A DNA stretch of 10,354 bases, from positions 1 to 10,354 of the forward strand of contig CAKQDQ010000088.1 of NCBI GenBank assembly GCA_934229335.1, in the 5' to 3' direction. The notes beneath the pieces are model-generated. The model did no database searches. It was not told the DNA's origin and saw only the letters and a list, made by a program, of their open reading frames with translations. This DNA comes from an uncultured Prevotella sp. (GTDB lineage Bacteria > Bacteroidota > Bacteroidia > Bacteroidales > Bacteroidaceae). Numbering within the stretch: the first letter of the stretch is position 1; every line of letters starts with the position of its first letter. A program made the translations under genes and the position numbers. This document shows positions 6,114 to 10,354 of the stretch, piece by piece.

Positions 6114-7349
6114 TTACTTCAGGAATGAGATAAGCACACCAGCAGCAACCGCAGAACCTATGACACCAGAGATGTTTGAAGCCATACAGTAGTTCAGTAC
6201 ATGGTTCTTAGGGTCATACTTGGTAGAAATCTCGTTTGCTACGCGTGATGCCATAGGCACAGCAGAGAGTCCTGTAGCACCAACAAGTGGGTTAACCTTC
6301 TTTTTGGTAAAGAGGTTGAATATCTTTACCATGCAGATACCAGCGGCAATAGAGAGTGCGAAAGCAAGGAAGCCACCGATAACGATGCCAATAGTCTGCA
6401 TATTAAGGAACGCCTCGCTTGTCATGGTTGCGCCAACAGAAAGACCGAGGAATATTGTAGCCGTGTTCATGATAGCGTTACTTGCGGTATCAAACAGACG
6501 TCCAGTCATGCTGCCTAACTCCTTTATAAGGTTACCGAACATCAACATTCCCACAAGGCTCACAGCTGTAGGCACGAGCAATGCCACAATGATAGTAACA
6601 CATATAGGGAACAATATCTTCAGTACGCGCAGATTCTTTATCTGCATAGTGTCAGGGTAAAGCTTGTCCTGCTCCTTCATATTAATCATCAACTCCTTCT
6701 TTGTGCAGAGCAAACGCACTACGAGCGGAATGATAACAGGTACCAAAGCCATGTAAGAGTATGCTGCAATGGCTATTGGACCAAGCAACTGTGGTGCCAA
6801 CTGAATGGTAGTGAAGATAGCGGTAGGACCGTCAGCACCACCGATGATACCGAGAGAGGCAGCCTCCTGAGGAGTGAAACCCATGAAGAGGGCAGCCAAC
6901 AACACTGCAAAGATACCGAACTGCGCACCAGCACCGAAGATAGACAAGCGGAGATTACGCAGCATAGGTCCGAAGTCAGTCAATGCGCCTACACCCATAA
7001 AGATTATTGGTGGAATGAAACCTGTCTTTATACACATATAATATATAAAGTTCATCAGTCCGAGGTCGTGCGCAATCTTGTGGAGAGGCATATCCCAAAT
7101 AATCTCTTTTGTTCCGTCAGCCAGTGTTACGTAGCCAGCAGAATCAGCCTGTGCAACACCCATACCACCACCAGGGAAGTTAGCAAGCAGTACGCCCATG
7201 CCAATAGGTATCAGCAGTAAAGGCTCGTACTTCTTCACAATTCCAAGATAGAGAATGATGCACGCTATGGCTATCATGATAAGGAACGACCAGTCGCCGC
7301 CTGTCTGGGCAAAGGCTGTCATGTCCCATATTTTACTTAATATTTCCAT
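6114..7349 (-). CDS. oadB: Na+-translocating decarboxylase beta subunit
   Basis: A 411-residue integral membrane protein that decarboxylates the carboxybiotin carried by the alpha subunit and couples this to Na+ export. Many hydrophobic segments run along the whole length. Family marks: IIGGADGPTAIF, whose Asp173 corresponds to the essential Asp of region IIIa in Klebsiella OadB; NTATIFLGLSVGATM (295-309); and the C-terminal SNISGVIGSAVAAGVL (391-406), where many homologues read GPNVAGVIGSAVAAG. A short Gly-rich and acidic insert (about 59-95) lies between early helices. The length is slightly below the Klebsiella protein but usual for this family. It is the third gene of the operon, 103 bases after the alpha gene, and is followed by a strong terminator. 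OadB, MmdB and GcdB are close relatives; the neighbouring alpha gene favours the oxaloacetate type. Confidence 0.95.
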   Translation of the reverse strand: MEILSKIWDMTAFAQTGGDWSFLIMIAIACIILYLGIVKKYEPLLLIPIGMGVLLANFPGGGMGVAQADSAGYVTLADGTKEIIWDMPLHKIAHDLGLMNFIYYMCIKTGFIPPIIFMGVGALTDFGPMLRNLRLSIFGAGAQFGIFAVLLAALFMGFTPQEAASLGIIGGADGPTAIFTTIQLAPQLLGPIAIAAYSYMALVPVIIPLVVRLLCTKKELMINMKEQDKLYPDTMQIKNLRVLKILFPICVTIIVALLVPTAVSLVGMLMFGNLIKELGSMTGRLFDTASNAIMNTATIFLGLSVGATMTSEAFLNMQTIGIVIGGFLAFALSIAAGICMVKIFNLFTKKKVNPLVGATGLSAVPMASRVANEISTKYDPKNHVLNYCMASNISGVIGSAVAAGVLISFLK

Positions 7350-7417
7350 CTTTTCAAAGTTTTATTATCGAAGAATGTATAAACAAAGATTATGAACACG
7401 CAAGCAAGCTTATTTCA

Positions 7418-7446
7418 CATTCTTCATTCTTACATTCTTCACTCTT
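7418..7446. repeat. Short heptamer repeat between the alpha and beta genes
   Basis: The + strand reads CATTCTT at 7418-7424, 7425-7431 and 7433-7439, then CACTCTT at 7440-7446: four 7-base units with one extra base after the second unit and one mismatch in the last. On the transcribed strand the unit is AAGAATG. It begins seven bases beyond the alpha-subunit stop codon. Confidence 0.8.
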
Positions 7447-7452
7447 CATTTA

Positions 7453-9291
7453 TTAAGCAATCGTCATCAATACGTCGTCTTCTTCAACAGAGTCTCCAGA
7501 TGTGAAGTTGATAGACGTGATAGTACCAGCCTTGTCAGCCTTGATGCGGTTAAACACCTTCATAGCCTCAATGTAGCACAGTATGTCTCCAGCCTCCACG
7601 TGGTCGCCCACCTTCTTAGGAGTCTCGTTAGAAGAACTTACCATGTAAGCCTTACCCTCCAATGGAGCGAGTATAGGTTCTCCGCTTCCAGCAGCGGCAG
7701 CAGGCTGAGCAGACTGTGTAGCGGCAGCAGCGGCAGGCTGTGCACCGTAAGCGATGTCAACCTTATATGACTGTCCGTTCACTGTTACAGTAATCTGTTT
7801 AGGCTCAGCTCCAGCGGCAGGAACATTCTTCTTAGCCTTACGTTCAGCGAGGTCTTTCTCAAAAGCAGCCTTAGCAGCGCCACTCTTATATGCCTCATAC
7901 TGCTGTGGGTGCATAGCGTATTCGAAGAGTTCCTCGTCGTCTTGTCCGAGTTCCCAACCCTTCTCCTGCATCTTTTTGCGATAAGTATCAAGGTCGTCAG
8001 GGAAGTTCTCCTGTGGATCAGAAGAAAGGAACTCACGTCCCTCTGCCTTCGCCATTTCAACAAAGATAGGGTCTACCTTACCAGGCAGTTGACCAGCCTT
8101 GCCAAGAATCATGTCCCAGATATTATCAGCAATCATGCTCCAGCGCTCCTTACCCTTCTCCATCTGCATCACGTTCATCAACGCAAGGTTCTTAACGTAC
8201 TGTGAGAACGGTGTAACGAGGCAAGGATAACCTACCTTAGGCCATACATACGCTACCTCATCAAAGAGTTTGATGAGCAACTGGTCAGTGGTCAACTCTG
8301 GCTGATTGTTCTTCTTCTTCCACTTGTTGAGTGACTTCAAGTTATCCTCAAGGTCAGTCATCAGTGAGCCCATCATGCCGCCTGGCAGTCCTGGTTTGAT
8401 AAGAAGAGAGTTGTTAAGATGGTTGAGTTCTGGAATATAATATCCCAAGAAGTCGTCCATCATCTCCTGCACCTGAGTGCGCACCTCCATGTAAGCCTCC
8501 ATGTTGATGTCTTTCACCTTGAAGCCAGCGTCCTTCAGCATCTCCTGTACGGCAATGATGTCGGCGTGGCCAGTACCCCATGACAATGGAGAAACACCAG
8601 TATCGATGTAGTCGCAACCTCCACGTGCAACCTCAAGGATGCTTGCCATGTTGAAGCCAGGACCAGCATGAGAGTGGTACTGTATCACGATGTCGTTCTT
8701 ATATTCCTTAATGCCCTTACAAATTTTGCCAAGGCTCTCAGGGCGACCTATACCAGCCATATCCTTCAAGCATATCTCGTCGGCACCAGCATCAATAAAT
8801 TTCTTTGCGAGTTCGATGTAGTACTTTACGGTATGAATAGGAGAGTGAGTGATGCAGAGAGATGCCTGTGCTATCATTCCAGCTTCCTTAGCATATTGTA
8901 TTGAAGGGATAACGTTGCGAGGGTCGTTCAGTCCACAGAAGATACGTGTAATGTCAGTTCCCTGTGCTTTCTTAACCTTATAGAAAAGTTTACGCAGATC
9001 CTTAGGACATGGACTCATGCGCAGTCCGTTAAGCGCACGGTCAAGCATGTGTGTCTGAATACCAGCCTCGTGGAAAGGCTTTGTCCATTCGCGGACAGCC
9101 TTGTTAGGATTCTCTCCATACAGAAGGTTCACCTGCTCAAAGCCACCACCGTTTGTCTCAACACGGTCAAAGCAACCCATCTTAATGATTGCTGGTGCTA
9201 CCTTCACTAACTGGTCTACGCGTGGCTGGTACTTACCTGCACTCTGCCACATATCGCGAAAGACTAAACTGAATTTAATCTCTTTACCCAT
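7453..9291 (-). CDS. oadA: Decarboxylase alpha subunit with C-terminal biotin carrier domain (oxaloacetate decarboxylase / pyruvate carboxylase subunit B type)
   Basis: A 612-residue cytoplasmic carboxyltransferase that moves the carboxyl group of oxaloacetate (likely) to biotin, feeding the membrane beta subunit. The TIM-barrel domain (about 5-270) has FRDMWQS with Asp13, the metal-site lysine Lys176 in CLKDMAG, and metal ligands His206 and His208 in YHSHAG. The conserved carboxylase domain follows (about 290-460; PGGMMGSL, VTPFSQ, GQLPGKVDP). An Ala/Pro/Gln-rich flexible linker (about 515-536) leads to a biotinyl domain (538-612) with Lys578 in EAMKVFN, where most carriers have EAMKM. Several motifs differ from Klebsiella OadA: VETNGGGFE stands for the usual WGGATF, and HSHAG for HTHD. 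I recall similar variants in Bacteroides homologues. Substrate specificity is inferred; a transcarboxylase or pyruvate carboxylase role is less likely given the adjacent beta and gamma genes. Confidence 0.93.
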   Translation of the reverse strand: MGKEIKFSLVFRDMWQSAGKYQPRVDQLVKVAPAIIKMGCFDRVETNGGGFEQVNLLYGENPNKAVREWTKPFHEAGIQTHMLDRALNGLRMSPCPKDLRKLFYKVKKAQGTDITRIFCGLNDPRNVIPSIQYAKEAGMIAQASLCITHSPIHTVKYYIELAKKFIDAGADEICLKDMAGIGRPESLGKICKGIKEYKNDIVIQYHSHAGPGFNMASILEVARGGCDYIDTGVSPLSWGTGHADIIAVQEMLKDAGFKVKDINMEAYMEVRTQVQEMMDDFLGYYIPELNHLNNSLLIKPGLPGGMMGSLMTDLEDNLKSLNKWKKKNNQPELTTDQLLIKLFDEVAYVWPKVGYPCLVTPFSQYVKNLALMNVMQMEKGKERWSMIADNIWDMILGKAGQLPGKVDPIFVEMAKAEGREFLSSDPQENFPDDLDTYRKKMQEKGWELGQDDEELFEYAMHPQQYEAYKSGAAKAAFEKDLAERKAKKNVPAAGAEPKQITVTVNGQSYKVDIAYGAQPAAAAATQSAQPAAAAGSGEPILAPLEGKAYMVSSSNETPKKVGDHVEAGDILCYIEAMKVFNRIKADKAGTITSINFTSGDSVEEDDVLMTIA

Positions 9292-9340
9292 TGTTGTTTG
9301 TCGTAAATATTGTTTATGTTGTAAATTCTCTTGTTGTATG

Positions 9341-9362
9341 TGACGCTGTTCTTAATGCGTCA
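9341..9362 (-). other. Hairpin directly after the oadG stop
   Basis: TGACGC (9341-9346) and GCGTCA (9357-9362) form a 6-base stem with a 10-base loop, touching the gamma-subunit stop codon (9363-9365). No U-tract follows on the - strand. It could be an RNA-processing or stability element between the gamma and alpha cistrons; this is inferred from position only. Confidence 0.45.
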
Positions 9363-9611
9363 TTAAAGTTTCTCCACGTTGGCAACAGTACCTTTTCCTC
9401 CCGTCACCTGACTAACAGCCTGCTGTATTACCTGCATTATCTCAGGAGAGATAGCCTGCTTAGCTACGGCAGCAGTCTTGTGCTTTACTTCTTCCTCTGG
9501 GGCGATTTTGTTTACCAAAGCTATAAGCCCCTTGCTAAGGTTAATAATGATAAGCAGTACGGCAAACACCGTCACCATGCCTACCAACATGAGTGTTAAT
9601 CCGATTTCCAT
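9363..9611 (-). CDS. oadG: Na+-translocating decarboxylase gamma subunit
   Basis: An 82-residue small membrane protein that assembles the alpha and beta subunits of the sodium-pumping decarboxylase. One N-terminal transmembrane helix (about 6-26, LMLVGMVTVFAVLLIIINLS) carries the GMVTVF motif typical of OadG. It is followed by a charged linker (EEEVKHK, 39-45) and a C-terminal segment SPEIMQVIQQAV (54-65) with VTGGKGTVANVEKL at the very end, also a usual feature of Bacteroidota gamma subunits. The length is normal for the family. It is the first gene of the operon; the alpha gene begins 71 bases after its stop. No Shine-Dalgarno sequence precedes the ATG; the leader is AT-rich. Detection relies on membrane pattern and context, because the family is poorly conserved. 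Confidence 0.88.
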   Translation of the reverse strand: MEIGLTLMLVGMVTVFAVLLIIINLSKGLIALVNKIAPEEEVKHKTAAVAKQAISPEIMQVIQQAVSQVTGGKGTVANVEKL

Positions 9612-9644
9612 GTTTCTAAATAATAAAATCTCTCACAAGCACCT

Positions 9645-9703
9645 CACGCCCCCTCACCGTATCTTCTCCCAAGAGATGGGAAAAGATACAGTTGTTGGGT
9701 GTG
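9645..9703. repeat. Imperfect palindrome, REP-like element 1
   Basis: Core arms TATCTTCTCCCA (9660-9671) and TGGGAAAAGATA (9677-9688) differ from perfect complementarity at one position and enclose a 5-base loop. Outer arms CACGCCC (9645-9651) and GGGTGTG (9697-9703) pair with one G-T wobble. Both sides lie outside any gene. This resembles the palindromic intergenic repeats seen in many Prevotella genomes, by recollection only. Confidence 0.6.
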
Positions 9704-9736
9704 AAAGTTAGAGTTATATTTAATTGTTACTGTTAC

Positions 9737-9744
9737 CTAATTTA
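9737..9744 (-). promoter_or_regulatory. Weak candidate -7 element for the oadG-oadA-oadB operon
   Basis: On the - strand TAAATTAG matches the Bacteroidota -7 consensus TAnnTTTG with one mismatch. An ATTG lies 16 bases upstream, which is shorter than the usual spacing to a -33 TTTG. It falls in the AT-rich part of the intergenic gap, about 130 bases before the oadG ATG. This is the best match I found there, but it is not strong. Confidence 0.25.
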
Positions 9745-9806
9745 TTATACAACCCTGTCCCAATCTCCTTTTTCTCAATTTTACTTCAACCGAGTAAAGG
9801 TATGTT

Positions 9807-9840
9807 TCCTCCTCCCCAGTGGGGAAGGTTGGGAGGGGTG
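9807..9840. repeat. GC-rich palindrome, REP-like element 2
   Basis: The centre is CTCCCCAGTGGGGA (9812-9825 region), a CCCC/GGGG hairpin. It is followed by AAGGTTGGGAGGGG, whose G-rich blocks can pair alternatively with the CCTCCTCCCC left side. It abuts the stop codon of the symporter gene (9843-9845). It shares its layout with element 1: CTCCC, short loop, GGGAA, then TTGGG and a terminal GTG or GGTG. Confidence 0.6.
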
Positions 9841-9842
9841 GC

Positions 9843-10354
9843 TTAATTCATCGTAGGCTTCTCTTCCTCATCAAGTCTTCCGCCCCATAAGTACTTATTG
9901 GTGTCATCTACAAGCACCTTGCTCAGCAACAACAGCGCAAAGAGGTTAGGAATAGCCATCAGACCGTTAGAGATGTCCGCGATAGTCCATACGGTGTTAA
10001 GGTTGATAACAGAACCTGCAAATACTGCTATGAGATGAATCCATACCCACACCTTCACACCTTTGTAGCCAAAGAGATACTCCACGGCTCTCGCAGAATA
10101 AAGACTCCAACCGAGAATAGTGGTGATAGCGAAAGTAAAGAGTCCGAACATCAGTACAGGGCGACCTACGTATGGTATCTTACTGAACGCCATAGTTGTC
10201 AGTGTGCCACCGTCCATGTGCTGCGCTTTCAGTTCAAGTATCTTGCCGAACATAGAGCCAAGGGCTGTATCGTCCATGCATGAGGTATCAGTAAAACTCA
10301 ATACGCTGCTGACTATCACGATACCTGTTATGGCACAGATAATCACAGTGTCCC
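9843..10354 (-). CDS. AGCS-family sodium:alanine/amino-acid symporter, C-terminal part (gene runs off the window)
   Basis: The C-terminal 170 or so residues of an inner-membrane Na+-coupled amino-acid (typically alanine or glycine) importer. The frame continues through the window edge; the codons before the GTG at 10346 read Asp-Thr, giving DTVIICAITGIVIV, which matches the family's conserved DT helix, so that GTG is internal. Other family features: FAITTILGWSLYSARAVEYLFG (the GWS-x-Y segment and LEYLFG-like end) and ISNGLMAIPNLFALLLLS near the C-terminus, where homologues read NGLMAIPNL. Four or five hydrophobic segments are visible. The cytoplasmic tail is short and acidic (DEEEKPTMN). An insert rich in Asp, Met and Lys (about residues 20-55 of the visible part) lies between helices. 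The missing part is about 280-300 residues by comparison with the usual family size. Confidence 0.92.
   Translation of the reverse strand, partial: DTVIICAITGIVIVSSVLSFTDTSCMDDTALGSMFGKILELKAQHMDGGTLTTMAFSKIPYVGRPVLMFGLFTFAITTILGWSLYSARAVEYLFGYKGVKVWVWIHLIAVFAGSVINLNTVWTIADISNGLMAIPNLFALLLLSKVLVDDTNKYLWGGRLDEEEKPTMN

Larger units (their letters stand above)
9612..9842. other. 231-base intergenic region with two palindromic elements
   Basis: The gap upstream of oadG and downstream of the symporter gene. It contains a GC-rich imperfect palindrome at 9645-9703, an AT-rich stretch (about 9704-9800) that is the likely promoter zone for the decarboxylase operon, and a second palindrome at 9807-9840 touching the symporter stop codon. 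No coding sequence is convincing. Confidence 0.7.

Noticed and set aside
7418..7446. The heptamer array as a CRISPR array
   Set aside because: Units are only seven bases long with no spacers, and there are no cas genes.
9291..9711. + strand frames across oadG and the following gap
   Set aside because: They are antisense to oadG, whose membrane helix and end motif are typical, and have no domains of their own.
9807..9840. The palindrome as a terminator of the symporter gene
   Set aside because: No U-tract follows on the - strand and the G-rich side extends beyond a simple stem, which fits a dispersed repeat better.
10035..10283. 82-codon + strand frame inside the symporter gene
   Set aside because: It is antisense to conserved AGCS motifs.
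10344..10346. GTG at 10346 as the start of the symporter
   Set aside because: The codons before it continue the conserved DT helix of AGCS proteins, so this is an internal Val.

Overview
The window looks like part of a Bacteroidota chromosome, most probably Prevotella or a close relative; this is an inference. The coding GC content is moderate and the intergenic DNA is AT-rich. Clear Shine-Dalgarno sites are absent before most starts. One good match to the Bacteroidota -7 promoter element (TAnnTTTG) is present. The gene families (a Wzc-like tyrosine kinase with a Tyr/Gly-rich tail, a DUF1460 protein, a Na+-pumping decarboxylase with a divergent alpha subunit) fit that phylum.

Left part, + strand (1-4333). 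The window opens inside a Wzc-type chain-length/tyrosine-kinase gene for capsule or exopolysaccharide export; its reading frame is open to base 1. After a short spacer with a perfect hairpin comes a small HAD-superfamily hydrolase. A 413-base AT-rich intergenic region follows, with a 54-base hairpin and a Bacteroidota-type promoter. Next is a complete periplasmic HtrA/Deg serine protease with two PDZ domains. It ends at a strong terminator that probably works in both directions.

Middle, - strand (4474-6026). Two genes 35 bases apart probably form one operon. The first transcribed encodes an exported DUF1460 (NlpC/P60-like amidase) protein. The second encodes a 205-residue protein I cannot name; its C-terminal half resembles Smf/DprA-type Rossmann domains. 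It is the least understood gene here.

Right part, - strand (6114-9611). Three genes in the order gamma (oadG), alpha with a biotin carrier domain (oadA-like), beta (oadB) encode a membrane sodium pump driven by decarboxylation, most likely of oxaloacetate. A strong terminator follows the beta gene. Upstream, on the same strand and cut by the window edge, lies an AGCS-family sodium:amino-acid symporter. The pump exports Na+ and the symporter uses the Na+ gradient, so the pair is functionally coherent. The 231-base gap between them carries two related GC-rich palindromic elements that look like dispersed intergenic repeats.

I see no mobile element, CRISPR array, tRNA or rRNA, and no convincing new multi-gene system. 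The items most worth a second look are the Smf-like/DUF1460 pair, the three-armed terminator at 4373-4435, the 54-base hairpin at 2502-2555, the palindrome pair at 9645-9841 and the small repeats inside the decarboxylase operon.
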